Assembly (NCBI RefSeq): GCF_900109465.1
Contig: NZ_FOAZ01000013.1
Location: forward strand, 200,910 to 264,909
DNA from: Streptacidiphilus jiangxiensis
GTDB lineage: Bacteria > Actinomycetota > Actinomycetes > Streptomycetales > Streptomycetaceae
Direction: 5' to 3'
Length of the DNA: 64,000 nucleotides
The position numbers and the translations under genes are program-made. Of this stretch, positions 27,501 through 40,400 are shown one piece after another (within the stretch, counting starts at the first letter, position 1; every line of letters starts with the position of its first letter). The notes beneath the pieces are model-generated. The model was not told the DNA's origin. It did not search any database and saw only the letters and a list, made by a program, of their open reading frames with translations.

Positions 27501-30500
27501 GCCGAAGAACTCGGCGTCGAAATCGGCGGGACGGTCCAGGAAGCCGCCGCTGCGAGTGTAGGAGGTGCCGGGGCGGTCCGGGTCCTCGGAGTAGAGCGCG
27601 TCGAGGTCCCAGCCTCGGTCGTCCGGGAAGGAGCCGACGGCGTCGCGGCCATCGGCGACCAACCGCCACAGCTCGTCGGGCGTGGTGACGCCGCCGGGCA
27701 GGCGGACGGCCATGCCGACGATGGCGATGGGCTCGTCCTGCGGCCGGTGTGCCGGCGGTGTACTTACGCGGACGGCTTCCGTCCCCGTCCCCGTCAACTC
27801 GGTGAGCAGGAACGCGGCGAGCGCGGCAGGGCTCGGGTGGTCGAAGACCAGCGTCGCGGGCAGCCGCAGACCGGTGGCGGCGCCGAGGCGGTTGCGCAGT
27901 TCGACGGCGGTCAGCGAGTCCAGGCCCAGGGCGGTGAACGGTCGCTGCGGCGCGACCGATCCGGCGTCGGTGCCGAGGACGAGGGCCACTTCGGCGCGGA
28001 CCAGACGCAGGACGGCGGTCAGCCGATCGGCCTCGTCCGGCAGGACCTGCAACTCGGTCGCGAGCGTGCCCTGGTCCGTTGTGCGGGCCGAAGTCCCGAC
28101 GGCCGTGCGGCGAGTGGGCGGCGCGAGTGTGCGCAGCAGGGGCGGGATCTCGCCACGGGTCCGCAGGGCGGCCAGGTCGAGCGGGGCCGGGACCAGAGCC
28201 GCCGGGGCAGCCTCGCCGGTGGCGACGTCGAAAAGGCGGAGGCCTTCGGCCGTGGGCAGCGGGCGGATGCCGAGCCGGGCCAGGCGGGCCAGGTCGGTGC
28301 GGCCCAGGTGCCCGGTGATGCCGCTGGCCTGCTCCCACTGCCCCCAGGCCAGCGCGTGCGCGCGCAGGCCCTGGGAGCGGCGCAGGGCGGCGAGGGCGTC
28401 GAGGAAGGTGTTCGCGGCGGCGTAGGAGCCCTGGCCCGGGCTGCCGAGGACGCCCGCGACGGAGGAGTAGAGCACGAACGCGTCCAGGTCCTGGCCGGCG
28501 GTCAGTTCGTGCAGGTGCCAGGCGGCGTCGGCCTTGGGGCCGAGGACGGTGGCGAGCCGCTCCGGAGTGAGCGCGCCCACGACGCCGTCATCCAGGACTC
28601 CGGCGGTGTGCACGACCGCGCGCAGCGGGTGGGCGGCGGGGGTCGCCGCGAGGACGGCGGCGAGCTGGTCGCGGTCGGCGGCGTCGACCGCTGCGAAGGT
28701 GACCTGGGCGCCAAGCGCCTCCAGCTCGGCGCGCAGTTCGGGTGCGCCGGGCGCGTCGGCGCCGCGCCGGGAGAGCAGCAGCAGGTGCCGGACGCCGCGC
28801 TCGGCGACCAAGCGTCGGGCGAGCTCGCTCGCGAGGACGCCGGTGCCGCCGGTGAGCAGCACGGTGCCGTCGGCGCGCCACACGTTCGGGAGGGCCGGGG
28901 CGGCTTCGGCCCGCACCAGGCGCGGCACGAGCAACGTGTCACCGCGCAGGGCGAGTTGGTTCTCGCCTGCCGCGAGCGCCGTAGCGACCGCCTCACGCAG
29001 AGCGTGGCCGTCATCGTCCGCGTCGACGAGGAGCAGCCGGTCCGGGTGCTCGTTCTGGGCGGAGCGGATCAGGCCCCAAACGGCGGCGGCGGCCGGGTCA
29101 GGGCTCTCGCCGGGCAGGGCGACCCCGTGCCGGGTGACGACGGCGAGCCGCTGCCCGTCCGTCGCCGGGTCGGCGGTGAAGCGCTGGATCTCGGCGAGGG
29201 CGTGCGCGAGCAGCGCGCGGGTCCGCTGCGGCGGCGTGCCCTCGGTGTCGGGGCAGCGCAGCACGGTGACGGCGGGCGCCTCGGCGGGCTGGGTCGCCTG
29301 GCGCAGAGGCTGCCAGTCCAGGACGAACAGCGCGTCGCGGTCGTAGCCCTGGTCGGGCTGCGGAGCGGCGACCGGACGGGTCGTCAGGGTCTCGATGCCG
29401 AGCACCGGACGCCCTGCCGGGTCGGCGGCGAGCAGGGTGAACCGCTCGGGTCCGTGGGCGGTGACCCGGACGCGTAGGGTGGTCGCGCCGCCGGCGTGCA
29501 GGCGGACGTCGCGGTAGGCGAAGGGGAGCCGCGCGGTGCCGTCCGCGCCAAGCAGGGCCGGGAGTTGCAGGGCGGCGTCGAGCAGGGCCGGGTGCAGGCC
29601 GAAGGCCGACGCGTCGGCGGTGGGGCTGTCGGGCAGCTCCGCCTCGGCGTAGGCGGTGTCGCCGTCGAGCCAGATCCGGCGCAGCCCGCGGAAGGCGGGG
29701 CCGTAGTCGAGTCCGGCGGCGGCGAGGGCCGCATAGGCGTCCTCGACGGCGTACGGCTCTCCTGCCGGGGGCCAGTCGGCGAGGTCCTGGGGCGGGACGG
29801 CCGGGTCGTCGTCGCTGGCCAGGACTCCGCTCGCGTGTCGCAGCCAGGTGCCCGCGCCGGTGCGGGCGTGGACGGTGAAGGGGCGGCGCCCGTCGGGACC
29901 GGCCGCCGAGGCCTCCAACTGGAGGTGCAGGGCCTCGTGCTCCGGCAGCGACAGCGGGGCCTCGACGACGAGTTCCTCCAGCACGGTCGCGCCGAGCTCG
30001 TCGCCCGCGCGGACGGCGAGTTCGACCAGGGCCGCGCCGGGGAGGACGGCCCGGCCCTGGGCTTGGTGGTCCGTCAGCCACGGGTGCGTGCGCCGGGCGA
30101 GGGTGCCGCTGAGCAGCAGGCCGTCGGAGGCGGGCAGCAGGGTGACGGAGTCGAGCAGCGGGTGCGGTGCCGTGCCGTGACCGGCGCGGCGCGGCTCCAG
30201 CCAGTAGCGGCGGCGCTGGAACGGGTAGGTGGGCAGGGCGACGCGGGCCGGCCGTGCGGGTGCGAACCAGGCGGCCCAGTCGACCGGGTGGCCGGCCACG
30301 TGCAGCCGGCCGAGAGCGCTGAGCAGCGTGCTCACCTCGTCCCGGTCGCGGCGCAGCAGTGGGACGGCGAGCGAGGCGTCCGCCACCGCCTCGACGAGCG
30401 CGGTCAGGGTCGCGTCCGGTCCGACCTCGACGAAGGCGGTCACACCGGCCGCGTCCAGCGCCTGGACCGCGTCGGCGAAGCGGACCGGCTCGCGGACCTG

Positions 30501-33500
30501 GCGCACCCAGTACTCCGGATCCGCCCACAGTTCCGGGGCGGCGACGGTGCCGGTCAGGGTGGAGACGACGGGGATCTGCGCGGGCGCGTAGGTGAGCGAG
30601 CGGGCGACGCGCGCGAAGGCGTCCAGCATCGGTTCCATCCGTGCGGAGTGGAACGCGTGGCTGACCCGAAGCCTCCGGGTGCGGCGGCCGAGCGCGGCGA
30701 AGTGCGCGGTGACCCGCTCGACCTCGTCCTCGTCGCCGGAGACGACCACCGAGTCGAGCCGGTTGACGGCGGCGATGTCGATGCCCGGGACGAGAACCGC
30801 CCGGACCTCGTCCTCGGTGGCCTCGACGGCGGCCATGGCGCCGCCGCGCGGCAGCTCCTGCATGAGGCGGGCGCGGGCGGCGACGAGCGTGGCCGCGTCG
30901 CGAAGCGACAGCACACCGGCAACGTGGGCGGCGGCCAGCTCGCCGATCGAGTGCCCCGCAACGGCGTCGGGCCGGACCCCGAGGGATTCCAGCAGCCGGA
31001 ACAGCGCCACCTCGACGGCGAACAGGGCCGGCTGGGTCGTTCCGGTCTCGTCCAGCTCGGCGCCCGACTCGATCGCCTCGGCGATCGGGAAGCCGAGCAG
31101 CGGGTCGAGTGCGGCGGCGACAACGTCGAAGGCTGCCGCGAAGGCGGGCACCTGACGGTGGAGCTCCCCGGCCATGCCGAGGCGTTGGCTGCCCTGGCCG
31201 GCAAAGAGGAAGGCGAGGCTGCCGGCGGTCGCTGCGGTGCCGGTGATCGCCTCGGCCTCGCCGGTGGCAAAGGCGCCGAGCTGGTCGGGGCCGCCGAGGA
31301 CGACGGCGCGCTCCTCCAGCGCGGCGCGGGTGGTGACGAGGGAGTACGCGGCGTCCACGGGACGCGTCGTGTCCAACCCGTCGGCGAGGCGGGCGGCCTG
31401 CTCGCGCAGGGCCTGCGGGGAGCGCGCGGAGAGCACCCACGGCAGCAGGGCGGGCGACGGGACGTCCGGCTCCTCCTGCACGGGCGGCTCAACGGGGGCC
31501 TGCTCCAGGATGACGTGCGCGTTGGTGCCGCTCACGCCGAACGCGGACACCGCCGCACGGCGCGGACGCTCCCGCTCGGGCCAAGTCTGCGTCTCCTCCA
31601 GCACCCTCACCGCGCCGGACTCCCAGTCCACGTGCGGCGACGGCTCGTCCACGTGCAGCGTCTTCGGCAGCACCCCGTGCCGCAGCGCCTCCACCATCTT
31701 GATCACACCCGCCACACCGGCAGCGGCCTGGGTGTGACCGATGTTCGACTTCACCGACCCCAGCCAGAGCGGGTCGTCCTGCGGACGCTGGTCCCCGTAG
31801 ACCGCGAGCAGCGCCTGCGCCTCGATCGGATCACCCAGCGTCGTCCCGGTGCCGTGCGCCTCCACCGCGTCCACCTGGTCCGGCGTCAGGCCGGAGGCGG
31901 CGAGTGCCGCACGCAGGACGCGCTGCTGGGCGGGTCCGCTGGGCGCAGTCAGGCCGTTGGAGGCGCCGTCCTGGTTGACGGCGGAGCCGCGCAGCACCGC
32001 CAGCACGGGGTGGCCGTTGCGGCGCGCGTCGGAGAGGCGTTCGACCAGCAGCACGCCGACGCCCTCGGCCCAGCCGGTGCCGTCGGCCGCCGCGGCGAAC
32101 GCCTTGCAGCGGCCGTCGGCGGACATGGCGCGCTGCCGGGAGAACTCGACGAAGATCGTCGGCGAGGACATCACCAGCACTCCGCCCGCGACCGCGAGGT
32201 CACTCTCCCCGCTGCGCAGCGACTGTGCGGCCAGGTGCAGGGCGACGAGCGAGGATGAGCAGGCGGTGTCGACGGTGACCGCCGGGCCCTCGAAACCGAA
32301 GGTGTAGGCGACCCGGCCGGACACGACGCTGCCCGCGTTGCCGATGCCGAGGTACGCCTCCAGTTCCGCCGGAACCTGCTGGCCGGCGCCCGCGTAGTCG
32401 CGGCCGGAAATGCCGGCGAAGACGCCGGTGCGGCTGCCGCGCAGCGCGGTCGCGTCGATGCCGGCGCGTTCGAACAGCTCCCAGGTCGTCTCCAGCAGCA
32501 GGCGCTGCTGCGGGTCGAGGGCGGGTGCCTCGCGCGGCGGGATGCCGAAGAACTCGGCGTCGAAGTCGCCGATGGAGTCCAGGAAGCCGCCGTGGCGGGC
32601 GTAGGAGGTGCCGGGACGGTCGGGGTCGGCGCTGTAGAGGTGCTCCAGGTCCCAGCCGCGGTCGGTCGGGAACTCGGTGAGGGCGTCGACGCCGTCCGCG
32701 ACAAGCCGCCACAGGTCCTCCGGGCTGCGCACGCCGCCCGGGTAGCGGCAGGCCATGGCGACGACCGCGATCGGGTCGTCGTCAGGGCGGGTCGACACGA
32801 CGGGCGCGGCCGAGGCGTGGTCCGGCTCGTCGGCGCCGCCGAACTCGGCGGCCAGCCAGTCGGCGAGGGCCTGCGGGGTCGGGTGGTCGAAGACCAGCGT
32901 CGCAGGCAGGCGCCGGCCCACCGCCGAGCCGAGACGGTTGCGCAACTCGACGGCGGTGAGGGAGTCGAAGCCCTGGTGGCGGAAGGCCTTGCCCGGGTCC
33001 ACAGCCGACGCGTCGGACCGTCCCTGGACGAGGGCCGCCTGTTCGCGCACCAGTGTCAGCAGGGCGCGGCGCCGCTCGGCGGCCGGCAGGGCGGCGAACC
33101 CGCCCGCCTGGGCCTGTCCGGTAGAGACGGGCGCGCTGGGCACGGGGGAAGCGAGAGACAGTTCGGCGGCAAGCGGGTGCCGTCGTCCCCGGTAGAAGGC
33201 GGACCAGTCCACGTCGGCGACGACGAGCGGTTCCTCGTCGTGGTCGATGATCCGTCCCAGCGCGGCGACGGCCGGCTCCGCCGGGAGGGAGGCGAGGCCA
33301 TGGCGGGCGAGCTGCTGCTCGGCCCCGTCGGCGGCGATGCCCGCCCCGGCCCAGTGGCCCCAGGCCACGGCGGTCGCGGGCAGTCCGGCGGCACGGCGGC
33401 GGGCGGCCAGGGCGTCGAGGTAGGCGTTGCCGGGCGCGTAGTTGGCCTGACCAGGGATGCCGCTGACGCCCGCGAGCGAGGAGAACAACACGAAGGCGTC

Positions 33501-36500
33501 CAGCTCCAGAGCGGCCGTGCGGCGGTCCAGCAGGTCCGCCGTGCCGGTCTTGGCGCGCAGCGCCCGGGCGAGCTGCTCGGGCGTCAGCTCCGTGATCAGG
33601 GCGTCGTGCAGCTCGGCGGCGGTGTGGACGACGGCCCGCAGGGGCAGCTCGTCCGGGACGGCGGCCAGGACCGCGTCGAGCTGCCGCGCGTCGGCGAGGT
33701 CGGCGGCGGCGAAGCTCACCCGTGTTCCCAGGGAAATCAGTTCGGTGCGCAGTGCCTCGGCTCCGGGGGCGTCCGCGCCCCGGCGGCTGACCAGGAGCAG
33801 GTGCTCGGCCCCGCGTCCGGCGAGCCAGCGGGCGACGTGGCCGCCGAGCGCGCCAGTGCCGCCGGTGACCAGGGTGGTCCCGGTGGGCCGCCAGGGCTGC
33901 GGGTCGCCGTCGGCGCCCGTGGGCGGCGCTGGCACCAGACGCCGGGCCAGGACGCCGCTGCCGCGCACGGCCAACTCCGCCTCGCGTTCGGCGCGGCGGT
34001 CGGCGAGGCGGGCCGCGGCCTGCCGCCACAGGCTCGCGTCGGCGTCGGCCGAGAGGTCCAGCAGACCACCCCACAGGCCCGGGTTCTCCACGGCCGCGAT
34101 CTGGCCGAAGCCCCACAGCAGCGCCTGCTCCGGCTCGGGCGCGGTGTCGCCGGGGCCGGTGGTGACGGCGTTCCGGGTGGCGTACCACAGCGGCGCGACG
34201 GTCCCGGCGTCGTCGAGCGCCTGGGTGAGCGCGACGGTGGCAGCGTGGGCCCAGGGCAGTGCGGGGTGGTCGGGATGATGGCCGTCTCCCAGGGCGAGGA
34301 GCGAGAGCACTCCGCCCAACGGCTCGCCGCCCAGCGCGTCCGCGAGCCAGGCGCGGTCGGCGTCGTGCGGGACGTGGATCCGGCGCACGGCCGCGCCGCG
34401 CGCGGCCAGGGAGGTGGCCGCGGCGCCGGCCCAGGGGTGATCGGCGCGGTCCTCGGGCACGACCAGCAGCCAGGTGCCGTCCAGGCGGGTGGCCGGGGGC
34501 TCGCTGACGGGCCGCCAGACGACGCGGTGGCGCCAGGCGTCCGCCGTCGACTCCTCGCGGCGGCGCTCCCACCAGGAGGCCAGCGCGGGCACGACCGGCT
34601 CCAGCGCGGTGCTGTCCACGCCGATGGCGCGGGCGAGGCGGTCGGTGTCCTGCTCGGCGACCAGCTCCCAGAAGGCGTTGCCGGTGGTGCCCGCTACGGT
34701 GGCGGACACCAGCTCGGGAGAGCGGGTCGCGTCGAGCCAGTAGTGCTCGCGCTGGAAGGCGTAGCGAGGCAGGTCGACGCGGCGCGGGGCGGCGTCACGG
34801 AAGACGGGCGTCCAGTCGACGCGGACACCGCGCACGTGGAGGGCGGCGAGCGAGGTGAGCCAGCGGCGCGGGCCGCCCTGGCCACGGCGCAGAGTGCCGG
34901 TGACGACGGGGTCGATCACGTCGGGGGTGTCGGCGAGCGTGTCCTCGATGGCGCCGGTCAGCACGGGGTGCGGGCTGACCTCGACGAAGACGGTGTGGCC
35001 GGTGTCGGCGAGGCCACGCACCGCCTCCTCGAAGCGCACGGTCTGCCGCAGGTTGCGGTACCAGTAGGCGGCGTCGAGTGCGGCCGTGTCCTGCCAGGTG
35101 CCGGCGACGGTGGAGTACAGCGGCACGCTCCCGGCGCGGGGGGCGATGCCGTCGAGGACGCGCAGCAGTTCGTCGCGCAGGGCTTCGGTCTGCGGGGAGT
35201 GCGAGGCGTAGTCGATGTTGACGCGGCGCACCTCGACGCCCTCGGCCCGGTATTCGGCTTCCAGCGCGGCCAGGGCCTCCAGGTCGCCGGTGGCCACGGT
35301 CGCGGCCGGGCCGTTGACGACGCCGATCCCCAGGCGCCCGGCGTATCGGGCGTCCAGGCGGGCGTCGACCTCGGCGCGGGGGCGCGGCACGGAGAGCATG
35401 CCGCCGTGGTGCGAGAGCGAGGCCAGCAGGCGGGCGCGGCGGACGACGATCAGCGCGCCGTCCTCCAGGGTGAGACCGCCCGCGACGACGGCGGCGGCGA
35501 CCTCGCCCTGGCTGTGGCCGACGACGGCGTCCGGGGTGATGCCGTGGGCGCGCCACAGTTCGGCCAGCGCCACCATGACGGCCCACAGCGCGGGCTGGAC
35601 CACGTCGACGCGGTCGAAGTCCGGTGCGCCCTCGGCGCCCTGGACGACGTCGAGGAGGGACCAGTCGGTGTGCGGGGCGAGCGCGGCGGCGGCGGCGCGC
35701 AGGGTGTCGGCGAAGACGGGAGCGGTGTCGAGGAGTTCGCGGGCCATGCCGGCCCACTGCGAGCCCTGGCCGGGGAAGACGAAGACGACCTTGCGGTCGT
35801 CGTCGCCCGCGGTGCCGGTGACGGCCTCGGCGCCGCCGGTGGCGAAGGCGCGGAGCTGGTCGGGGCCGCCGAGGACGACGGCGCGCTCCTCCAGCGCGGC
35901 GCGGGCGGTGACGAGGGAGTGGGCAGCGTCGACCGGGCGCGGCGCGTCCGGGCCGTCCAGCTGGTCGGCGAGGCGGGCGGCCTGCTCGCGCAGGGCCTGC
36001 GGGGAACGGGCGGAGAGCACCCACGGCAGCAGGGCGGGCGACGGGACCTCCGGCTCCTCCTGCACGGGCTCCTCGGCGGGCGCCTGCTCCAGGATGACGT
36101 GCGCATTGGTGCCGCTCACACCGAACGCGGACACCGCCGCACGACGCGGACGCTCCCGCTCCGGCCACGCCCTGGCCTCCTCCAGCACCCGCACCGCACC
36201 GGAGTCCCAGTCCACATGCGGCGACGGCGCGTCCACGTGCAACGTCCTCGGCAGCACACCGTGCCGCAACGCCTCCACCATCTTGATCACACCCGCCACA
36301 CCCGCAGCCGCCTGCGTGTGACCGATGTTCGACTTCACCGACCCCAACCACAGCGGATCGTCCTGCGAGCGCTCCTGCCCGTAGACCGCGAGCAGCGCCT
36401 GCGCCTCGATCGGATCACCCAACGTCGTCCCGGTACCGTGCGCCTCCACCGCGTCAACCTCGTCCGGCGTCAGACCGGCGTCCTCCAGGGCGGCACGGAT

Positions 36501-37484
36501 CACCCGCTGCTGCGAGGGACCGGAGGGCGCGGTCAGCTGGCTGGTGCGGCCGTCCTGGTTGACGGCCGAGCCGCGCAACACCGCCAGCACGGGGTGCCCG
36601 TTGCGGCGCGCGTCCGACAGGCGCTCCAGCACCACGACGCCGACGCCCTCACCCCAGGCGGTGCCGTCGGCGGCGGCCGCGAAGGCCTTGATCCGGCCGT
36701 CGCGGGCGAGCCCGCGCTGCCGGGAGAACTCGATGAACATGCCAGGCGCGGCCAGCACCGTGGCGCCCGCCGCCAGGGCGAGGGTGCTCTCGCCGCTGCG
36801 CAGCGAGCGCGCGGCCAGGTGCAGGGCGACGAGCGAGGACGAGCAGGCGGTGTCGACGGTGACGGCCGGGCCCTGCAGGCCCAGGGTGAAGGCGATGCGC
36901 CCGGAGGCGACGCTGGTGGTGGTGCCGGTCAGCACGTAGCCGTCGGTCTGCCGGGCCGGGAGGTGGTGCAGGCTCGGTCCGTACTCCTGGGCGATGACGC
37001 CCGCGAAGACGCCGGTGCGGCTGCCGCGCAGGGCAGTCGGGTCGATCCCGGCGTGTTCCAGGGCCTCCCAGGCGGTCTCCAGCAGCAGGCGCTGCTGCGG
37101 GTCGGCGGCGAGCGCCTCGCGCGGGGAGAGTCCGAAGAACGCGGCGTCGAACTCGCCGGCCCCGTAGAGGAAGCCGCCGTGGCGGGCGTAGCTGCGGCCC
37201 GGGCTGTCGGGGTCGTCGTCGAAGAGGTGGTCGAGGTCCCAGCCCCGGTCGGCCGGGAAGGGGCCGATCGCGTCGCGCTCCTCGGTGACCAGGCGCCACA
37301 GCGCGTCCGGGGTGTCGACGCCGCCAGGCAGGCGGCAGGCGGTGCCGACCACGGCGATCGGGTCGTCGTCCTGGTGGTTCGCCTCCGCGCGGGCCTCGGC
37401 CTCGCGCAGGAGCCGGCGGGTCTCGTGGAGCTCGGTCGCGGCCCGGTTCAGGTAGTCGCGGAGCTTTTCCTCGTGCGTGGTCAT
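24504..37484 (-). CDS. Type I PKS, modules 2-4
   Basis: The protein has 4326 residues carrying three modules between N- and C-terminal docking regions. Module 2 is KS (Cys214), AT (Ser658, YASH 759-762, methylmalonyl), KR (Tyr1349) and ACP (Ser1508). Its KR lacks LDD (HTAAELHDA instead), so it is A-like, although the usual A-type Trp is Ser. Module 3 is KS (Cys1742), AT (Ser2179, HAFH, malonyl), DH (His2473, [10 protein letters not shown]), KR (Tyr3021, LDD, B-type) and ACP (Ser3190). Module 4 is KS (Cys3423), AT (Ser3875, YASH 3975-3978, methylmalonyl) and ACP (Ser4208 in GLTSL), with no reductive domain. Expected outcomes are a methyl-bearing hydroxyl, an alkene, and a methyl-bearing ketone. 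The start overlaps the previous PKS stop by ATGA. Confidence 0.95.
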   Translation of the reverse strand: MTTHEEKLRDYLNRAATELHETRRLLREAEARAEANHQDDDPIAVVGTACRLPGGVDTPDALWRLVTEERDAIGPFPADRGWDLDHLFDDDPDSPGRSYARHGGFLYGAGEFDAAFFGLSPREALAADPQQRLLLETAWEALEHAGIDPTALRGSRTGVFAGVIAQEYGPSLHHLPARQTDGYVLTGTTTSVASGRIAFTLGLQGPAVTVDTACSSSLVALHLAARSLRSGESTLALAAGATVLAAPGMFIEFSRQRGLARDGRIKAFAAAADGTAWGEGVGVVVLERLSDARRNGHPVLAVLRGSAVNQDGRTSQLTAPSGPSQQRVIRAALEDAGLTPDEVDAVEAHGTGTTLGDPIEAQALLAVYGQERSQDDPLWLGSVKSNIGHTQAAAGVAGVIKMVEALRHGVLPRTLHVDAPSPHVDWDSGAVRVLEEARAWPERERPRRAAVSAFGVSGTNAHVILEQAPAEEPVQEEPEVPSPALLPWVLSARSPQALREQAARLADQLDGPDAPRPVDAAHSLVTARAALEERAVVLGGPDQLRAFATGGAEAVTGTAGDDDRKVVFVFPGQGSQWAGMARELLDTAPVFADTLRAAAAALAPHTDWSLLDVVQGAEGAPDFDRVDVVQPALWAVMVALAELWRAHGITPDAVVGHSQGEVAAAVVAGGLTLEDGALIVVRRARLLASLSHHGGMLSVPRPRAEVDARLDARYAGRLGIGVVNGPAATVATGDLEALAALEAEYRAEGVEVRRVNIDYASHSPQTEALRDELLRVLDGIAPRAGSVPLYSTVAGTWQDTAALDAAYWYRNLRQTVRFEEAVRGLADTGHTVFVEVSPHPVLTGAIEDTLADTPDVIDPVVTGTLRRGQGGPRRWLTSLAALHVRGVRVDWTPVFRDAAPRRVDLPRYAFQREHYWLDATRSPELVSATVAGTTGNAFWELVAEQDTDRLARAIGVDSTALEPVVPALASWWERRREESTADAWRHRVVWRPVSEPPATRLDGTWLLVVPEDRADHPWAGAAATSLAARGAAVRRIHVPHDADRAWLADALGGEPLGGVLSLLALGDGHHPDHPALPWAHAATVALTQALDDAGTVAPLWYATRNAVTTGPGDTAPEPEQALLWGFGQIAAVENPGLWGGLLDLSADADASLWRQAAARLADRRAEREAELAVRGSGVLARRLVPAPPTGADGDPQPWRPTGTTLVTGGTGALGGHVARWLAGRGAEHLLLVSRRGADAPGAEALRTELISLGTRVSFAAADLADARQLDAVLAAVPDELPLRAVVHTAAELHDALITELTPEQLARALRAKTGTADLLDRRTAALELDAFVLFSSLAGVSGIPGQANYAPGNAYLDALAARRRAAGLPATAVAWGHWAGAGIAADGAEQQLARHGLASLPAEPAVAALGRIIDHDEEPLVVADVDWSAFYRGRRHPLAAELSLASPVPSAPVSTGQAQAGGFAALPAAERRRALLTLVREQAALVQGRSDASAVDPGKAFRHQGFDSLTAVELRNRLGSAVGRRLPATLVFDHPTPQALADWLAAEFGGADEPDHASAAPVVSTRPDDDPIAVVAMACRYPGGVRSPEDLWRLVADGVDALTEFPTDRGWDLEHLYSADPDRPGTSYARHGGFLDSIGDFDAEFFGIPPREAPALDPQQRLLLETTWELFERAGIDATALRGSRTGVFAGISGRDYAGAGQQVPAELEAYLGIGNAGSVVSGRVAYTFGFEGPAVTVDTACSSSLVALHLAAQSLRSGESDLAVAGGVLVMSSPTIFVEFSRQRAMSADGRCKAFAAAADGTGWAEGVGVLLVERLSDARRNGHPVLAVLRGSAVNQDGASNGLTAPSGPAQQRVLRAALAASGLTPDQVDAVEAHGTGTTLGDPIEAQALLAVYGDQRPQDDPLWLGSVKSNIGHTQAAAGVAGVIKMVEALRHGVLPKTLHVDEPSPHVDWESGAVRVLEETQTWPERERPRRAAVSAFGVSGTNAHVILEQAPVEPPVQEEPDVPSPALLPWVLSARSPQALREQAARLADGLDTTRPVDAAYSLVTTRAALEERAVVLGGPDQLGAFATGEAEAITGTAATAGSLAFLFAGQGSQRLGMAGELHRQVPAFAAAFDVVAAALDPLLGFPIAEAIESGAELDETGTTQPALFAVEVALFRLLESLGVRPDAVAGHSIGELAAAHVAGVLSLRDAATLVAARARLMQELPRGGAMAAVEATEDEVRAVLVPGIDIAAVNRLDSVVVSGDEDEVERVTAHFAALGRRTRRLRVSHAFHSARMEPMLDAFARVARSLTYAPAQIPVVSTLTGTVAAPELWADPEYWVRQVREPVRFADAVQALDAAGVTAFVEVGPDATLTALVEAVADASLAVPLLRRDRDEVSTLLSALGRLHVAGHPVDWAAWFAPARPARVALPTYPFQRRRYWLEPRRAGHGTAPHPLLDSVTLLPASDGLLLSGTLARRTHPWLTDHQAQGRAVLPGAALVELAVRAGDELGATVLEELVVEAPLSLPEHEALHLQLEASAAGPDGRRPFTVHARTGAGTWLRHASGVLASDDDPAVPPQDLADWPPAGEPYAVEDAYAALAAAGLDYGPAFRGLRRIWLDGDTAYAEAELPDSPTADASAFGLHPALLDAALQLPALLGADGTARLPFAYRDVRLHAGGATTLRVRVTAHGPERFTLLAADPAGRPVLGIETLTTRPVAAPQPDQGYDRDALFVLDWQPLRQATQPAEAPAVTVLRCPDTEGTPPQRTRALLAHALAEIQRFTADPATDGQRLAVVTRHGVALPGESPDPAAAAVWGLIRSAQNEHPDRLLLVDADDDGHALREAVATALAAGENQLALRGDTLLVPRLVRAEAAPALPNVWRADGTVLLTGGTGVLASELARRLVAERGVRHLLLLSRRGADAPGAPELRAELEALGAQVTFAAVDAADRDQLAAVLAATPAAHPLRAVVHTAGVLDDGVVGALTPERLATVLGPKADAAWHLHELTAGQDLDAFVLYSSVAGVLGSPGQGSYAAANTFLDALAALRRSQGLRAHALAWGQWEQASGITGHLGRTDLARLARLGIRPLPTAEGLRLFDVATGEAAPAALVPAPLDLAALRTRGEIPPLLRTLAPPTRRTAVGTSARTTDQGTLATELQVLPDEADRLTAVLRLVRAEVALVLGTDAGSVAPQRPFTALGLDSLTAVELRNRLGAATGLRLPATLVFDHPSPAALAAFLLTELTGTGTEAVRVSTPPAHRPQDEPIAIVGMAVRLPGGVTTPDELWRLVADGRDAVGSFPDDRGWDLDALYSEDPDRPGTSYTRSGGFLDRPADFDAEFFGISPREALATDPQQRLLLETGWEALESAGIDPTTLRGSRTGVFAGLMYHDYAPRVREIPAELEGWLSNGSAGSVASGRVSYTFGFEGPAVTVDTACSSSLVALHLAAQSLRSGECDLALAGGVAVMSTPTTFVEFSRQRALSADGRCKAYAAGADGTGWGEGVGVLLVERLSDARRNGHPVLAVVRGSAVNQDGASNGLTAPSGPAQQRVLRQALAASGLTPDQVDAVEGHGTGTRLGDPIEAQALLAVYGQERPEDDPLWLGSLKSNVGHTQAAAGAVGVIKMVQALRHGLLPRTLHVDEPTPHVDWEAGQVRLLTEARPWPSRTRPLRAGVSSFGVSGTNAHVIIEQAPPQPAPAPAPEADAPAVVPWVLSARTPQALRHQADRIADLITDLVEGEEPDAPRPVDVAHALVTTRTAFPERAVLVGDAPEGLHALAAGLPAPGLVTGTADVDGKIAFVFPGQGSQWAGMAVGLLDSAPQFADALRRCAEALRPHTDWSLLDVLRGVPGAPGLDRVDVVQPALWAVMVALAELWRAHGVEPDAVVGHSQGEIAAAVVAGALSLEDGARVVALRSRALLALAGRGGMAAVPLPADEVERRIAGRAGALSVAVVNGPSSVVFSGDATAVAVLVAEYRAEEVRARLVAVDYASHSPHVEELRGELLDLLGPVAPRTGTVPLLSTVTGQWQDGDALDAGYWVANLRETVRFEEAVRALADAGFRAFVEISAHPVLAVPLQETLEGAGTAKTSVVVGTLRRDHGGLERFLLSAAELSVRGVRVDWAGLLATARPRPVALPTYPFQRERYWLDAVVSNSTVAGGIGDTHTRANRAPWRELLDARPEPDARQDLLLELVRAEAAVVLGHTGASGVAADRAFRDLGLTSLTAVELRNRIGAASGLDLPATLVFDHPSAQDLAGWLTERLAIEENGGLPGTNASLAALELALDADADTEAREALLAQLRTLVDRWDAPGGLSPEDELDLETASDEELFEFLDRSAEPF
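26856..26999 (-). repeat. 144-bp segment of module 4 KS identical to module 5 KS
   Basis: This is the partner copy of 23427-23570. The corresponding segment of module 3 KS, around 31900-32040, is similar but carries scattered differences. Confidence 0.8.
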
Positions 37485-40400
37485 CGGTCGTGGGCCTCTC
37501 GGGACAGTCCGAACTCGTGGTCCAGCAGGGCGAAGATCTCGTCGTCGCTCGCGTCGGCGATGCGCTCGGCGAGGTCCTCCGCGCCGGCGGCAGGCTCCTC
37601 GTGGCTCACGGGGAGCTCCGCCGCCGGCTGTTCCGGCGCGGGGAAGAGGCGCTCAAGCAGGTGTGCGGCGAGCGCGGCCGGGGTGGGGTGGTCGAGGGTG
37701 ACGGTGGTCGGCAGGCGCAGTCCGGTGACCTCGCCGAGCCGGTTGCGCAGTTCGATCACGCCGAGTGAGTCGAACGCGGCGTCCATGAAGCCGACGCCGG
37801 GGCGGATCGCCTCCGGCCCGGGGTGGCCGAGGACGGCGGCGGCCGCGCGGCGCACCAGCAGGACGAGCCGCCGTTGCCGCTCCGGCTCCGCGAGCGGCGC
37901 CAGCTCGGCCAGCAGGAGAGCGGGACCGTCGGGCTTGACGGCCGTCCGTGTCGGGGCGGGCGCCCTCACGGCGAGCCCGCGCAGCAACGGGGAGGTGCCG
38001 CGGGTCGGGTCGAGCACGGCGGTCGCCAGCAGGGATTCAGGGGCCGTCCACGCAGCGTCGAAGAGGGCGAGCGCCTGCTCGTCCGTCATCGGCGCCAGGC
38101 CGGTCGCGCCGAGCCGGGCCGTCTGCGTGTCGTCGAGCTCCGCCGCGAGCCCGCCCGCCTGGGCCCAGTGGCCCCAGGCGAGGGAGATCCCGGGCAGGCC
38201 GCGGACCCGGCGGTGCTGCGCGAGTCCGTCCAGTTCGGCGTTGGCGGCCGCGTAGTTCGCCTGCCCGGGGTTGCCGAGCAGGCCGACGGCGGAGGAGAAG
38301 AGCACGAAGGCGCGCAGGTCGAGACCGGCGGTGGCGCGATGCAGGTGCCAGGCAGCCGTGGACTTGGGCGCGGCGACGGCGTGCAGCCGCTGCGGTGTCA
38401 GCGCCTCCAGCGGAGCGTCGTCGAGGACGCCCGCCAGGTGGACGACGGCCGTCAGCGGATGCTCGGGCGCGATGCCTGCCACCAGGCGGGCCACGGCGTC
38501 ACCGTCGGCGACGTCGCAGGCGACGGCCTCGGCGTGGGCGCCGAGTGCGACCAGGTCGGCCAGGAGCTGCGCGGCGCCCGGCGCGGCCGGGCCCTGACGG
38601 CCGGCCAGCAGCAGCCTACGGACCCCGTGCCGCTCGACCAGCCGCCGGGCCACCAGCGCGCCCAGGGCTCCCGTGCCGCCGGTGAGCAGCACGGTGCCGT
38701 CCTCGGCGGCAGGTGGCTGCGGCAGGGTGACGACGAGCTTGCCGGTGTGCTTGGCCTGGCTGAACCTGCGCAGTGCGGTGGGCGCGTGCCGGATGTCCTG
38801 GGCGGTGACGGGGAGCGGTCGCAGGCTCCCGTCGGCAAAGCCGGTGAGCAGGTCGACGAACATGGACTTGACCAGGTCGGGGTCCACGTCGAAGAGGTCG
38901 AACGCCTGGTAGCGCACGCCTGGATGGTCGGCGGCCACCTGGGCGGCGTCGCGCAGGTCGGTCTTGCCGAGCTCCACGAAGCGTCCGCCGTCGCCGAGCA
39001 GGCGCAACGAGGCGTCGGTGAACTCGCGGGCCAGGGAGTTGAGCACGACGTCCACGCCCGTCCCGGCCTGCCCGTCCGGCCCTGCATCCCTGAACGCGGT
39101 CTCGAAGTCGAGGGTGCGGCTGGAGGCGATGCGGCGCGGCGCGACGCCGAGGCCGCGCAGGACCGGCCACTTGCCAGGGCCCGCGGTGGCCAGCACCTCC
39201 GCCCCGGCGCGGTGTGCGAGCTGGACGGCCGCCTGGCCGACACCTCCGGCGGCCGCGTGGACCAGTACCCGCTCCCCCGGTTGCAACCTGGCGAGCTCGA
39301 ACAGGCCGTAGCGGGCGGTGAGGAACGCCACCGGCACTCCGGCCGCCTCCGCCCAGCCCCAACCCGCCGGGATCGGCGCCAGCAGGCGGTGGTCGGTCAC
39401 CGCCACCGGGCCGAGCGTGCCCTGGACAAGTCCGAAGACCCGGTCCCCCGGGCGCAGCGCGGTGACACCGGGCCCGGTCTCCAGGACCACGCCGGCGGCC
39501 TCGGCACCGATCAGGGCACCGCCCGGGTAGAGGCCGAGCGCGATCAGCACGTCGCGGAAGTTCAGCCCGGCGGCGCGCAGGGCGAGCCTCACCTCGCCGG
39601 GCCCGAGGGACCGTTCGGCCTCCGGGGCGGGGAGAAGGGCGAGACTGTCCAGGCTGCCGGGCCGCTCGGTGTCGAGCCGCCACGCCCCTGTCCCGTCCGG
39701 CAGGGCGAGGGTGTCCCCGGCGCGGGGACGGGCGAGTACGGGCAGCAGCACCTCGCCGGCGCGCAGGGCGAATTGGGCGTCACCCCGGTCCAGGGCGGTG
39801 GTCAGCGCCTCGTCGCTCTCCTGTGTGCCGTCGACATCGGCGAGCAACAGCCGGCCGGGGTGCTCGGCCTGCGCGGTGCGCACCAGGCCCCAGACGGCCC
39901 CGGCGCGAGGATCGGGCACGTCCTCGCTCGGGTCCACCGCAACGGCGTTCCGGGTCACCAGGGCGAGCCTGGCTCCCCCGGCGTGGTCCTCGTCCAGCCA
40001 GGCGCGGATGCGCGCCAGGGCCTCGTCGGCGTCCGCGACGCGCGCCACCGCCGTCGTCGCCTCGGGTGCGCCCTGGTCCGGGTCGGGCGCGACCGGTGTC
40101 CAGGCCACGGCGAAGCCGCGCTCGGGCCCGGGTGTGCCGAGCGCGACCGACTGGCGCAGCGTCAACCGGTCGACGGTGAGCAGGGGTGCCCCGCTCGCGG
40201 CGTCGACGAGGTCGAGGGCGACGGCGTCGTCGCCCAGCGGGCGGATGCGGGCCCGCACGGGTCCGTCGAGGGGCCGGTGCACGGTCACCCCGTGCCAGGC
40301 GAAGGGGACGCGGGGGCGGGTCAGGCCCTGCGTCCCACCTCCGGTCAGGGCGACGACGGCGTGGAGGACCGCGTCCAGCACGGCGGGCTGGACCGCGAAG

